Assembly: GCF_024734665.1 (NCBI RefSeq)
Contig: NZ_CP102931.1
Span: 6,136,001 to 6,200,000 of the forward strand
Direction: 5' to 3'
DNA length: 64,000 bases
Origin: Variovorax paradoxus
Lineage (GTDB): Bacteria; Pseudomonadota; Gammaproteobacteria; Burkholderiales; Burkholderiaceae_C
In this document: one piece after another, positions 52,651 through 61,495 of the stretch
Numbering within the stretch: the stretch's first letter is position 1
How the letters are laid out: every line of letters starts with the position of its first letter
The notes under the pieces: model-generated
Seen by the model: the letters and a program-made list of their open reading frames with translations, nothing else
Database searches by the model: none
Told to the model about the DNA's origin: nothing
Program-made: the position numbers and the translations under genes

Positions 52651-54636
52651 ATGGCTGCCGCATCGCGCGACTTGCAGGGGCTGCTTGCCGGCCTCGACCC
52701 GACAGCCGACGTGGCACAGCGCCACATCTGGCTCATCAATATCTTCGACTGGCTGCGCGGCGACCGCGCCTCGCCCCAGGCGGCGATCGGCCGCGTGCAG
52801 TTGCTGCTCGACGCCATCGAGGCGCGGCCCGAATTGCGAGAGCGGCTGCGCGCCTGGTGGCGCGTGTTCACGCAGGCGGTCGACCTGACCACGCTGCTGG
52901 CCGACTACGGCTTCGCCCCGCGCACCGCCTTCGCCAGCGAGCTGGGCGAGCGGCTGCGCCGCAAGATCCTGCCCGGCACGCCCGAGACCACCGACGCGTC
53001 AGACCTGTTCCGCATGGTGCTGCCCGGCGTGTTCGACGCGGGCTGGATCGCTCTGCTCGACGAGACGCAGCTGGCTCGCATCGGCGCGCTGCTGGCCGAC
53101 GCGGCGCTGGACGACGACGGCGCGCCGCGCTGGCGCCACACGGTAATGGACGCCGTCACCTACTGCAGCAGCCAGGTGGTGGCGGCCGGGTTCTCGCCGG
53201 AGCTGCGCCTGCGCATGAGCACCGAGGTGCTGGGCCAGGGGCGCCCTTTTCATTCGCTGATGGCCGATCTCGACGAACTGCGCGAGCAGATGTTCGACCG
53301 GCCCGGCGAGCCCCGCGACGAGGAGGCGCTGCAGGCGGCCTTCTTGGCCTTCCGCGACCGGCTCGACGCCTGCCGGGCCGGTGCCGCCTCGGTCTACACG
53401 CACCTGGAAGACAACGGCATCTCGGTCGGGCTGGTGTTCCGGCTGCGCCAGTTGCGCGAGCGGGTGCTGCGCATCCGCGAACTGCTCGACTGCCTGATGG
53501 CGCCCAACCCCGCGCCCAGCGTGGCTCGGCTGGTCGGGCGGCTGGTGCTGGCGGGCGGCGAACGCAACAGCATCCGCGCGCTGATCGCCTCCAACTCGTC
53601 GATGCTGGCGGCCAAGGTGACCGAGCGCAGCGCCGAGACCGGCGAGCACTACATCACCCGCGACCGCGCCAGCTACCTGCAGATGGTGAAGAAGGCCGCG
53701 GGCGGCGGCGCGCTCACGGCCATCACGGTGCTGCTGAAGTTCGGCATCTACGCGCTGGGCTTGTCGGCCTTCTGGAGCGGGCTGGGCGCGGGGCTGATGT
53801 ATGCGGCCAGCTTCGTCGCAATCCAGCTGCTGCACCTGACGCTGGCCACCAAGCAGCCCGCGATGACGGCGCCGGCCATGGCGGCGCGGCTGCGCGACAT
53901 CGATTCGGACGGCGCGGTGAGCGATTTCGTCGATGAGGTCGCGAACCTCGTGCGCTCGCAGGTGGCGGCGGTGCTGGGCAATGTGCTGGTGGTGGTGCCG
54001 GCGGTGGTGGGCATCGCCCTGCTGGCCCAGCTGGCGCTGGAGCGGCCCCTGCTCGACGCCGCGCATGCCGCGGCCACGCTGAAATCACTCTCGCTGGCCG
54101 GGCCGACCGCGCTTTATGCGGCAATCACCGGCATCCTGCTGTTTTCGGCCAGCATCGTCGCCGGATGGACAGAAAACGCCTTTGTCCTGCATCGCATGGA
54201 CTCCGCCATGCGTTACAACCCCCGCATCGGCGCTTTTCTCGGCGCCGCACGGGCCCGCCGCTGGGCCGATTTCATGCGCACACACATCTCAGGCTTCGCC
54301 TCCAACATCTCGCTGGGACTCATGCTCGGGCTGCTGCCCGCGTTCGCGGGTTTCTTCGGGCTTGGCCTTGATGTACGGCACGTGACACTCTCGGCCGGAC
54401 AGATCGCCGCAGCCGCGGCATCCACCGGCCTCGGGGTGCTGCAGCAGCCCGCGCTGTGGTGGGCGGTAGCGGCGATCCCGGTCATTGGCGCGCTCAATGT
54501 GAGCGTGAGTTTCTACTTCGCTTTCCGCCTGGCGCTGCGCGCGCACAGCGTGAGCCTCGGTGACCGCGCCCGCATCCGCAGCGCGATCTGGGCCCGCTGG
54601 CGCAGCCGGCCGGTGAGCTTTTTCCTGCCTGGATGA
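52651..54636 (+). CDS. PF10136-type 'site-specific recombinase' family membrane protein
   Basis: 661 residues. Matches the SpecificRecomb (PF10136) family by its start ([26 protein letters not shown]) and by a C-terminal half with at least five to six membrane helices (from about residue 350: [70 protein letters not shown]). No serine- or tyrosine-recombinase residues are visible. The family's name comes from early annotation; I regard a membrane role as more likely. Its stop overlaps the antiporter start as ATGA. Confidence 0.82.
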   Translation: MAAASRDLQGLLAGLDPTADVAQRHIWLINIFDWLRGDRASPQAAIGRVQLLLDAIEARPELRERLRAWWRVFTQAVDLTTLLADYGFAPRTAFASELGERLRRKILPGTPETTDASDLFRMVLPGVFDAGWIALLDETQLARIGALLADAALDDDGAPRWRHTVMDAVTYCSSQVVAAGFSPELRLRMSTEVLGQGRPFHSLMADLDELREQMFDRPGEPRDEEALQAAFLAFRDRLDACRAGAASVYTHLEDNGISVGLVFRLRQLRERVLRIRELLDCLMAPNPAPSVARLVGRLVLAGGERNSIRALIASNSSMLAAKVTERSAETGEHYITRDRASYLQMVKKAAGGGALTAITVLLKFGIYALGLSAFWSGLGAGLMYAASFVAIQLLHLTLATKQPAMTAPAMAARLRDIDSDGAVSDFVDEVANLVRSQVAAVLGNVLVVVPAVVGIALLAQLALERPLLDAAHAAATLKSLSLAGPTALYAAITGILLFSASIVAGWTENAFVLHRMDSAMRYNPRIGAFLGAARARRWADFMRTHISGFASNISLGLMLGLLPAFAGFFGLGLDVRHVTLSAGQIAAAAASTGLGVLQQPALWWAVAAIPVIGALNVSVSFYFAFRLALRAHSVSLGDRARIRSAIWARWRSRPVSFFLPG

Positions 54637-55904
54637 ATTTGACGAGCTTCCTCAACGATCTGCTGGGCTTCTGGTCCGAATGGGTGCGCCCCTCGGCGGG
54701 CCTGCCCACCGTGCTGTGGTCGCTGCTGCTGGCGGCGGCGGCGGCTTCCGGCCACCTGGTGCAACGCTATCTCGGGTTTCCCAAGGTCATCGGCTATTCG
54801 CTGGTGGGCGCTGTGGTGGGCTTTGCCGGCTTCGAAGGCGCGATCTGGCCGCTACGGGGCATCAGCCTCTTTCTGCTCGAACTCGGCGTGGCCGTGGTGC
54901 TGTTCGAGGCCGGTGGGCGGCTGCCGCTGCGCTGGTTCCGCCACAACCCGATGGTGCTGGTGCAGAGCCTGCTCGAAGCCACGCTGACCTACTTCGGCGT
55001 GTACTGGGTGCTCACGCTGCTGGGCCTGCCCGAGCCGGTGGCCAACCCGATCGCGCTGATGGCCATCGTCGCCTCGCCGGCGGTGCTGAGCCGCGTGATC
55101 ATCGACACCCGCGCCGCCGGCCCCGTGACCGAACGCGCGATGACGCTGGCCACGCTCAACACCTTCTACGCGCTGGCACTGGGCTACGCGCAGGCCGGGC
55201 TGATCGAGCGCGCGCCGCAGACGATGCTGCAGAAGCTGTATCCGGTGGCGGTAGTGCTGGGCCTTTCGTTCGTGGTCGGCGGGATCATGGCGCTGGCGCT
55301 GCGCTCGGCCCTGCGGGTGATGAGCCCGTCGAGCGAGAACACGTCGATCCTGCTGCTGGCGATCATCGCGGCGGGCGCCGCGCTCACCGCGCACATCGGC
55401 GGCTCGGCGCCGCTGGCCGCGCTGATCGGCGGCGTGCTGCTGAAGACGCTCAACCCCAAGCCCTGGGCCTGGCAGCGGCAGCTGGGCACAGCGGCTTCGC
55501 TGCTGACCATGCTGATGTTCGTGCTGGTATCGATCGTTGCGGCGCAGGCCGACTGGACATTACCGGTGGCCAGCGTGGTGCTGGCCGTGATCGGCGTGCG
55601 CCTGCTGGCCAAGATCGCCGGCGTGGCCATCGCCAACCCGGGCAGCGGCGCAAGCTGGAAGCAGGCCTTCTGGGTCGGCTGCGCGATGTCGCCGCTGTCG
55701 TCGATTGCGCTGCTCATTGCCTCCAATTTCGCCACAGCATCGCCGCTGCTGGGCACGATGATCACGCAGGTGGCCCTGCCCTCGATTCTGTTGATGGAGG
55801 TGGTGGGCGCGATGCTCGCCACGGTGGCCATCCATGCGGTGGGCGAGAGTTCGGTGCCCTGGATGCCCCAGGCCTTCAGCATCACGGAGGACACGCAGCG
55901 ATGA
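54633..55904 (+). CDS. CPA2-family cation:proton antiporter (Kef-like membrane part)
   Basis: 423 residues with 11-12 membrane helices. Sodium/hydrogen-exchanger features: [35 protein letters not shown] (helix 3), [11 protein letters not shown] and the [15 protein letters not shown] segment. It lacks the C-terminal RCK/TrkA-N domain of KefB/KefC, so regulation would be by other means. Both ends overlap neighbours as ATGA (54633 with the PF10136 gene; 55901 with the YbdK gene), which implies fixed stoichiometry. Confidence 0.9.
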   Translation: MNLTSFLNDLLGFWSEWVRPSAGLPTVLWSLLLAAAAASGHLVQRYLGFPKVIGYSLVGAVVGFAGFEGAIWPLRGISLFLLELGVAVVLFEAGGRLPLRWFRHNPMVLVQSLLEATLTYFGVYWVLTLLGLPEPVANPIALMAIVASPAVLSRVIIDTRAAGPVTERAMTLATLNTFYALALGYAQAGLIERAPQTMLQKLYPVAVVLGLSFVVGGIMALALRSALRVMSPSSENTSILLLAIIAAGAALTAHIGGSAPLAALIGGVLLKTLNPKPWAWQRQLGTAASLLTMLMFVLVSIVAAQADWTLPVASVVLAVIGVRLLAKIAGVAIANPGSGASWKQAFWVGCAMSPLSSIALLIASNFATASPLLGTMITQVALPSILLMEVVGAMLATVAIHAVGESSVPWMPQAFSITEDTQR

Positions 55905-57115
55905 GCACCGCAGTCAACAACAACAGCCCCGTCGACCCGGACAGCGACGACGTGCGCTCGGCACCGCTGCCTTCAGACCCGGAGAGCCGCGCGGTCAAGC
56001 TCGAACCCTTCAACAAGTCGGAGGCGCTGTCGCTCGGCGTGGAGCTGGAGCTGCAGCTCGTGAACACGCACGACTACGACCTGGCCCCCTACGCCGAGGA
56101 CATGCTGCGCCTGATGGCGCAGACCCCGCTGCCCGGCAGCGTGGTGCCCGAGATGACGTCGAGCATGATCGAGATCTCGACCGACATCTGCCACTCGGCG
56201 CAGGACGTGATCACGCAGCTGTCGCCCATTCGCGAAGCGCTGATCCGCAATGCCGACAAGCTCAACATCGCGGTGGTGGGCGGCGGCACGCACGCGTTCC
56301 AGCAGTGGCACGAGCGGCGCATCTATGACAAACCGCGCTTTCGCGAACTGTCGGAGCTGTACGGCTACCTGAGCAAGCAGTTCACCATCTTCGGCCAGCA
56401 CGTGCACATCGGCTGCCCCGACGCCGATGCTGCGCTGCTGATGCTGCACCGCATGTCGCGCTACATCCCGCACTTCATTGCGCTGTCGGCGTCTTCGCCC
56501 TTCGTGCAGGGGCAGGACACGCAGTTCGACTCGGCGCGGCTGAACTCGGTGTTCGCGTTTCCGCTGTCGGGCCGCGCGCCCTTCACGCTGAGCTGGAAGG
56601 AATTCGAGGCGTATTTCGAGCGCATGACCCGCACCGGCGTCGTGCGCAGCATGAAAGACTTCTACTGGGACATCCGCCCCAAGCCCGAGTTCGGCACCAT
56701 CGAGATCCGCGTGTTCGACACGCCGCTCACCGTCGAGCGCGCCGCCGCGCTCGCGGGCTACGTGCAGTCGCTGGCAGCGTGGTTCCTGCAGGAGCAGCCC
56801 TTCGAGCCGACGGAAGACGACTACCTCGTCTACACCTACAACCGCTTCCAGGCCTGCCGCTTCGGGCTCGACGCGGTGTACGTCGACCCGGCCACCGGCC
56901 AGCACATGCCGCTGCGCGACCACATCCTGATGACGATGACCCAGCTCGAATGGCACAGCGAGGCGCTCAACGCCACGCAGGCCCTGGGCGAGCTGCGCAC
57001 CAGCGTGGAAGCCAACCGCAACGACGCGCGCTGGCTGCGCGAGAAGCAGGGCAAGGAGCGGCTGCTGGCGGAGGTGGTCCGGCAGGCGTCGCTGCGCTTT
57101 CGCGGGCAGGCTTGA
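55901..57115 (+). CDS. ybdK: YbdK-family carboxylate-amine ligase (weak glutamate-cysteine ligase)
   Basis: 404 residues starting [10 protein letters not shown]. The GCS2 family core begins [18 protein letters not shown] and includes [50 protein letters not shown], residues that bind ATP/Mg and glutamate. E. coli YbdK has weak gamma-glutamate-cysteine ligase activity. An N-terminal extension of about 35 residues is hydrophilic. Coupling to a Kef-like antiporter is interesting since Kef systems respond to glutathione compounds. Confidence 0.93.
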   Translation: MSTAVNNNSPVDPDSDDVRSAPLPSDPESRAVKLEPFNKSEALSLGVELELQLVNTHDYDLAPYAEDMLRLMAQTPLPGSVVPEMTSSMIEISTDICHSAQDVITQLSPIREALIRNADKLNIAVVGGGTHAFQQWHERRIYDKPRFRELSELYGYLSKQFTIFGQHVHIGCPDADAALLMLHRMSRYIPHFIALSASSPFVQGQDTQFDSARLNSVFAFPLSGRAPFTLSWKEFEAYFERMTRTGVVRSMKDFYWDIRPKPEFGTIEIRVFDTPLTVERAAALAGYVQSLAAWFLQEQPFEPTEDDYLVYTYNRFQACRFGLDAVYVDPATGQHMPLRDHILMTMTQLEWHSEALNATQALGELRTSVEANRNDARWLREKQGKERLLAEVVRQASLRFRGQA

Positions 57116-57137
57116 GCCGCGACCGGTCGACACACGA

Positions 57138-57160
57138 TCGGGCTTTTCCTTCGCGCCCGA
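57138..57160. terminator. weak hairpin between convergent genes
   Basis: TCGGGC (57138-57143) and GCCCGA (57155-57160) enclose a TTTTCC-containing loop, between ybdK (stop 57115) and the hypothetical gene (stop 57162). Position fits a terminator for the plus-strand operon, but the stem is only 6 bp and there is no T run after it. Confidence 0.3.
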
Positions 57161-57161
57161 A

Positions 57162-57623
57162 TCAGGCCTCGTCGTCGAGAAATGGCGCGGCAACGGCTGC
57201 GCATCGCGGCAACAGTGCCGGGAGTTCACTGCGCACGAATGCAAGCGCGGCCTCTTCATCCTCGCAATCGATGAGCAGATGATCGACCCGGTAGCCGAAG
57301 GCCACGGCGGGCTCGGACAGCTCTTCGCCCATGCAGCCTCGCGAGGCCCAGCTTGCGAATGCCAGCGTCGACACCGTCGAGTCGAGCTGGGTTTCGATCG
57401 CGCGAACGCAGAACTGCTGGAGGTAGCTCATCGACGCCGGGCGCGGAGGAAAATCGTGCTGGGCCCGCTTCAGGCATTGCTCGGGCCCATAGGTCACGAG
57501 CTCGAAAAGCTCTTGCCGTGACTCGCCTGGCCTGGCAACAGCGGCGCTGGCCCAGTCGACAATGGCTTGCGAAGATCGAAGGCCTGAAGCCCAGAGGCCG
57601 AGCATGTTCTCGATCGATCGCAT
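57162..57623 (-). CDS. hypothetical protein
   Basis: 153 residues from the ATG at 57623 (MRSIENMLGLW); the frame stays open 16 codons upstream, but the basic N-terminal stretch there looks non-coding. It has helical segments (SSQAIVDWASAAVARPGESRQ, AIETQLDSTVSTLAFASWASR) and an acidic C-terminal domain (LLIDCEDEEAALAFVRSELP) ending LDDEA. No signal peptide or membrane helix. I do not recognise a family. It is a single gene between convergent ybdK and divergent thiL. Confidence 0.55.
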   Translation of the reverse strand: MRSIENMLGLWASGLRSSQAIVDWASAAVARPGESRQELFELVTYGPEQCLKRAQHDFPPRPASMSYLQQFCVRAIETQLDSTVSTLAFASWASRGCMGEELSEPAVAFGYRVDHLLIDCEDEEAALAFVRSELPALLPRCAAVAAPFLDDEA

Positions 57624-57703
57624 CAAGGAAGTCCTGTTACGGGCATGGCGCATTTGAGCATTGCACGCCACCTGCCCGGCCTCACCCCTTATGCTCGCTG
57701 CCC

Positions 57704-58660
57704 ATGGGTGAATTCGACCTGATCACGCGCTACTTCAAGCGCCCCGCCACACGCTCCCCGCTGGGCGTGGGCGACGACTGCGCACTGCTTGCGCCCGCTG
57801 CGGGCATGCAGCTCGCCGTGTCTTCCGACATGCTGGTCGAGGGCCGGCACTTTCTTTCCACCGTCGATCCGGCGCGGCTGGGCCACAAGGCGCTGGCGGT
57901 GAACCTCAGCGACCTGGCGGCCTGCGGTGCGAAGCCACTGGCCTTCACGCTCGCGCTGGCGCTGCCGGGCGTCGACGAGCCCTGGCTCGAAGGCTTCTCG
58001 CGCGGCCTGTTCGCGCTGGCCGATGCGCATGGCTGCGAGCTGGTGGGCGGCGACACCACGCGCGGCCCTCTCAACATCTGCATCACGGTGTTCGGCGAAG
58101 TGCCGGCCGGCGCTGCGCTGCTGCGTTCGGGCGCGCGCGCGGGCGACGACATCTGGGTGAGCGGCACGCTGGGCGATGCGCGGCTGGCGCTGGAGGTGTT
58201 CCGCGGCACGGTCGCGCTGTCGGCCGAAGCTTTCGAATCGGCGCGCATGCGCATGGAGCAGCCCACGCCGCGCGTGGCGCTGGGGCAGGCCTTGCGCGGC
58301 ATCGCCTCTTCGGCGGTGGATGTGAGCGATGGGTTGATCGGCGACCTGGGCCACATCCTCGGTTCTAGCGGCGTGGGCGCCACGCTCGATGCCGATGCGA
58401 CCACGGCCCTGATCGCTACCGAAGCGCCCGGCCTGCGCACCGAGATCTTGCGCACCTGCGCGCTCTCGGGCGGCGACGACTACGAGCTGGTCTTCACCGC
58501 GCCCACTTCAGCGCGCGAAGCGGTCACGCAAGCCGGCTTGAACAGCGCCACGCGCATCACGCGCATTGGCCGCATCGAGGCCGATGCCGGCCTGCGCATC
58601 GTCGATGCAACCGGCGCGCCGGTGTCACAGCGCTTCGGATCGTTCGACCACTTCGTCTGA
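57704..58660 (+). CDS. thiL: thiamine-monophosphate kinase
   Basis: 318 residues starting MGEFDLITRYF. Motifs of the ThiL/PurM ATP-binding family: LGVGDDCALL, VSSDMLVEGRHF, GHKALAVNLSDLAACGA, LVGGDTTRG and DVSDGLIGDLGHI. It phosphorylates thiamine monophosphate to the diphosphate cofactor. Full length. The upstream gap is 80 bp to the divergent hypothetical gene; the convergent DUF3053 gene ends 32 bp after it. Confidence 0.96.
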   Translation: MGEFDLITRYFKRPATRSPLGVGDDCALLAPAAGMQLAVSSDMLVEGRHFLSTVDPARLGHKALAVNLSDLAACGAKPLAFTLALALPGVDEPWLEGFSRGLFALADAHGCELVGGDTTRGPLNICITVFGEVPAGAALLRSGARAGDDIWVSGTLGDARLALEVFRGTVALSAEAFESARMRMEQPTPRVALGQALRGIASSAVDVSDGLIGDLGHILGSSGVGATLDADATTALIATEAPGLRTEILRTCALSGGDDYELVFTAPTSAREAVTQAGLNSATRITRIGRIEADAGLRIVDATGAPVSQRFGSFDHFV

Positions 58661-58692
58661 GCTTTGTCTGAAGGCTTGTTGCGCCGCTCCGG

Positions 58693-59403
58693 TCAGGAGC
58701 CGCGCACCATGGCCTGCATCTTCTGCTGCGCCGCGTTGATGGCGGCCGACTGGCCGTTCAGCTGCTGCAGCATCTTGCCGAGTTCGGCCTGCACAGCAGG
58801 GTCGGTCACGGTGACCGAGGCGCCTGCGACCTGGATCTTCGACTTGTTCTTCTCCATGAAGTCGCCGATGGCCAGCGCGCTGTTGAACACCGTGTCGAGC
58901 GCGGGGAACACTTCCTTGAAGGTGGTGGACGGCGCGGTCACGGTCTTGTCGAAGGCCTTGTCGTAGACCTGCTTCAGGTCGTCAGGCTGTTTGAGTTGCG
59001 CATGCGCGGCATCGGCCTTGGCGGTCTGTTGGTCGAGCGCGGTGCGCAGGGCGGTCAGGCCGTCCTTCGCGGCCTTGAGGTCGTCGCGGCGCGCCGGCAG
59101 GTCGGCAATGGAACGCAGCGCGCCTTTGGCCATGATCTGCGTCATGGGCTGGCTCACCGACTTGTTCATGCCTTCGTTGAAATCGGTGATCACGGCGTAG
59201 TGCTTCGCGTAGTCGCCGAACGAGGTTTTCTCTTCCTCGTTAGGCACCGGCACGCGCAGGCCGGGCTTGTCGAGCACGCGGGTCTGCAGGAAGGTGGTGA
59301 AGGCCTTGCGCTGCTCGGCTTCCTTGTTGCCGCAGGCCACCAGCGCGAAGCTGAAGGCCACCAGGAGCGACAGGGCCCCGAGACGTTGAATGAAAGTTCT
59401 CAT
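58693..59403 (-). CDS. DUF3053-family lipoprotein
   Basis: 236 residues. Signal sequence and lipobox: SLLVAFSFALVACGNKEAEQRKAFTTFLQ; after the Cys is Gly, Asn, so outer-membrane sorting is plausible. The remainder is almost wholly helical (DLKAAKDGLTALRTALDQ, LGKMLQQLNGQSAAINAAQQK) and matches the YiaF/DUF3053 family. Function unknown. Separated from the downstream LysR gene by only 36 bp on the same strand (LysR lies upstream in transcription is not so; the LysR gene starts at 60342 and reads toward it). Confidence 0.8.
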   Translation of the reverse strand: MRTFIQRLGALSLLVAFSFALVACGNKEAEQRKAFTTFLQTRVLDKPGLRVPVPNEEEKTSFGDYAKHYAVITDFNEGMNKSVSQPMTQIMAKGALRSIADLPARRDDLKAAKDGLTALRTALDQQTAKADAAHAQLKQPDDLKQVYDKAFDKTVTAPSTTFKEVFPALDTVFNSALAIGDFMEKNKSKIQVAGASVTVTDPAVQAELGKMLQQLNGQSAAINAAQQKMQAMVRGS

Positions 59404-59439
59404 GGGGACTGGCCCTCCCGTGTGTTGTGGATCGAAAAA

Positions 59440-60342
59440 TTATAGGGAGCGCTTCAGGGCCTCTATGAAGGCGCGCGCCGCGGCCGAGAGCGAGTGGCCG
59501 CGCTTGGTGACGATCGAGATGTCGCGCGCCACGCGCGGCGAACTCAGTATCTTGATGACGAGCGAGGGATTGGCCTCCGCGCGCGCGAAGGCCGAGGGCA
59601 TGATCGACGCGCCCATGCCGGCGGCCGTCATCCAGATGGCGGTGGAGAGGAACGAAACCTCGTTCACCACATCAAGCGCCACGCCCGCATCGGCCGCAGT
59701 GCCATCGATGAGCGGGCGCACGCCGTAGCCCGGGCGCACGGTGATGACGGGATGGCGCGCCAGGTCGGTCCAGCGCACCACCCGCGCCTTGGCCAGCGGG
59801 TGGTCTTCGCGGCACACCAGCGCGAGGTGGTCGCGCATGAGCCGCTGCACCTCGACCTCGGCGCCTGGCCGCTCGGGCGTGCCGATGCCGAAATCGACAT
59901 GTTCGCCGAGGATGCGCGAGATGAACTGATCGGGCGCGCAGTCGTTCACCAGCACGCGCACGCCGGGGTGCTGCTCGTTGAACGCGCGCATGGCATCAGG
60001 CAGAAGCAAGGCCGAGAGCGTGGGCGTGATGGCCAGCGTGACACGGCCACGCTCGAGCGTGGCCAGTTCGCGGAAGTCGGCCGAGAGCGAATCGACGTCG
60101 CGCAGGATGCGCTCGACCGTGACCATCATCTGCTCGGCCGCCGCCGTGGCCTTGAGCGAGCGCGTGGTGCGGTCGAACAGGCGCGTGTCCAGTCCGTCCT
60201 CGAGCTGGCGGATCAGCATGCTCACCGCAGACTGGGTAACGAACAGCCGCTGAGCCGCCGCGCTGAGCTTTTTCAGCTGGTAGACCGCGAGGAATGCACG
60301 CAGCTGGCGGATCGTAGGACTGAAGTTCGTATTCATCAGCAA
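59440..60342 (-). CDS. LysR-family transcriptional regulator
   Basis: 300 residues starting MLMNTNFSPTIRQLRAF; an ATG two codons in is also possible. The N-terminal winged HTH is typical (FLAVYQLKKLSAAAQRLFVTQ, SAVSMLIRQLEDGL, LFDRTTRSLKAT). The effector domain runs from about residue 90 (GRVTLAITPTLSALLLP). It is divergent from the Bug-type gene across a 91-bp AT-rich gap, the usual place for LysR binding, and so probably controls the binding protein, hydroxylase and perhaps the MFS gene. Confidence 0.93.
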   Translation of the reverse strand: MLMNTNFSPTIRQLRAFLAVYQLKKLSAAAQRLFVTQSAVSMLIRQLEDGLDTRLFDRTTRSLKATAAAEQMMVTVERILRDVDSLSADFRELATLERGRVTLAITPTLSALLLPDAMRAFNEQHPGVRVLVNDCAPDQFISRILGEHVDFGIGTPERPGAEVEVQRLMRDHLALVCREDHPLAKARVVRWTDLARHPVITVRPGYGVRPLIDGTAADAGVALDVVNEVSFLSTAIWMTAAGMGASIMPSAFARAEANPSLVIKILSSPRVARDISIVTKRGHSLSAAARAFIEALKRSL

Positions 60343-60433
60343 AGATGATATTTCATTAGAAATTTCTTGATTTACGAATGAATGCTGTCATCGTTCAATC
60401 ATTGAAAAGACAGATCACATTCAAGGAGCCTCG
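60343..60433. promoter_or_regulatory. divergent LysR/Bug promoter region with inverted repeats
   Basis: A markedly AT-rich 91 bp in a GC-rich background. TTCATT (60352-60357) and AATGAA (60377-60382) form an inverted repeat about 31 bp across; inside it AGAAATTTCT (60358-60367) is a perfect palindrome. Both suit a LysR T-N11-A type operator, but no computation was run. AAGGAG (60423-60428) serves the Bug-type gene. Confidence 0.5.
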
Positions 60434-61465
60434 ATGGCAGTACCTCTTGCCGACGGGAAGAGCGCGCTTCGCAGGCAGCTCATGCTGGGCGCGGTTGGCG
60501 CGGCATTGACCGGCGGCTCGGCTTTCGCGCAGGCCCCTGCGCCCACGCCATCTCCGGCCGGCGGCGACTTCCCGAACAGGCCCATCCGCATGGTCGTGAC
60601 CTTTCCGCCGGGCGGCAGCGCCGATGCGGTGGTGCGACTGATGGTGCCCCGGCTCAACGAGAAGCTGGGCCAGCCCTTGGTGGTCGACAACCGACCCGGC
60701 GCCGGCGGCAACGTGGGGCTCGCGCTGGTGGCCAAGACGCTGGCCGACGGCTACACGTTGGGGCTGGGCGCGGCCGGCGCGCTGACCGCCAACGCCAGCC
60801 TGTACGCGCAGATGCCCTTCGACCCGGTGAAGGACTTCAAGCCCGTGGGCATGGTCGCGGCCACGCCCTTCGTGATCGTGGGACACCCTTCCCTGCCTGC
60901 GCGCACGCAGCGCGAGCTGATCGCGCTGGCGAAGGCAAAGCCGGGCACGCTGTCGATCGGCCATGGCGGCAACGGCACGGCCATGCACCTGTCGGCGGCG
61001 CTGTTCGCGCAGATGGCCGACGTGAAGCTGGTGGAAGTGCCTTATCGCGGCTCGGGCCCCGCGGCGCTCGACACCATGGCGGGGCAGATCCAGCTCGCGC
61101 TGGTCGACCTGCAGGCTTCGCTGCAGCAGATCCGCGCGGGCAAGCTGATCGCCTTCGCGGTGACCAGCGCACAGCGCGTGCCGATGCTGCCCGAGGTGCC
61201 CACGGTGTCCGAGGCCGGCCTGCCCGGCTACGACTCCACGGGCTGGTTCGGCGTGGTGGCGCCTGCGGGCACGCCCGCGCCCATCGTCGCGCGGCTCAAC
61301 GCCGAGATCAACGCCGCGCTCGCCGACGAGCAGATCAAGGCCGCGATGCGCAACCTCGGCGCGGAACCTGCGCCGAGCTCGACCGAGGCCTTCGAGGCCT
61401 ACATCCAATCCGAGACGAAGAAGTGGGCGAAGGTGATCCAGACCGCCCACATCCGGCTCGACTGA
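60434..61465 (+). CDS. Bug-family (TctC-like) tripartite tricarboxylate transporter binding protein
   Basis: 343 residues. Twin-arginine-like signal (SALRRQLMLGAVGAAL ... GSAFAQAP). Bug-family motifs: FPNRPIRMVVTFPPGGSADAV, LGQPLVVDNRPGAGGNVG, FDPVKDFKPVGMVA, VEVPYRGSGPAALDTMAGQ and DSTGWFGVVAPAGTP. Binds small carboxylates or aromatic acids in the periplasm. TctA and TctB membrane components are not in the window; Bug proteins are often encoded apart from them. It lies 30 bp before the hydroxylase gene and is likely cotranscribed with it. Confidence 0.95.
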   Translation: MAVPLADGKSALRRQLMLGAVGAALTGGSAFAQAPAPTPSPAGGDFPNRPIRMVVTFPPGGSADAVVRLMVPRLNEKLGQPLVVDNRPGAGGNVGLALVAKTLADGYTLGLGAAGALTANASLYAQMPFDPVKDFKPVGMVAATPFVIVGHPSLPARTQRELIALAKAKPGTLSIGHGGNGTAMHLSAALFAQMADVKLVEVPYRGSGPAALDTMAGQIQLALVDLQASLQQIRAGKLIAFAVTSAQRVPMLPEVPTVSEAGLPGYDSTGWFGVVAPAGTPAPIVARLNAEINAALADEQIKAAMRNLGAEPAPSSTEAFEAYIQSETKKWAKVIQTAHIRLD

Positions 61466-61495
61466 CGGCACGCTCCCTTTCGCCCTCTTCCGAAC

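Noticed and set aside
52651..54636. Evidence of a mobile element from the 'site-specific recombinase' family name
   Set aside because: No serine/tyrosine recombinase residues, no att-like repeats or flanking tRNA, and many membrane helices; it is part of a stable operon.
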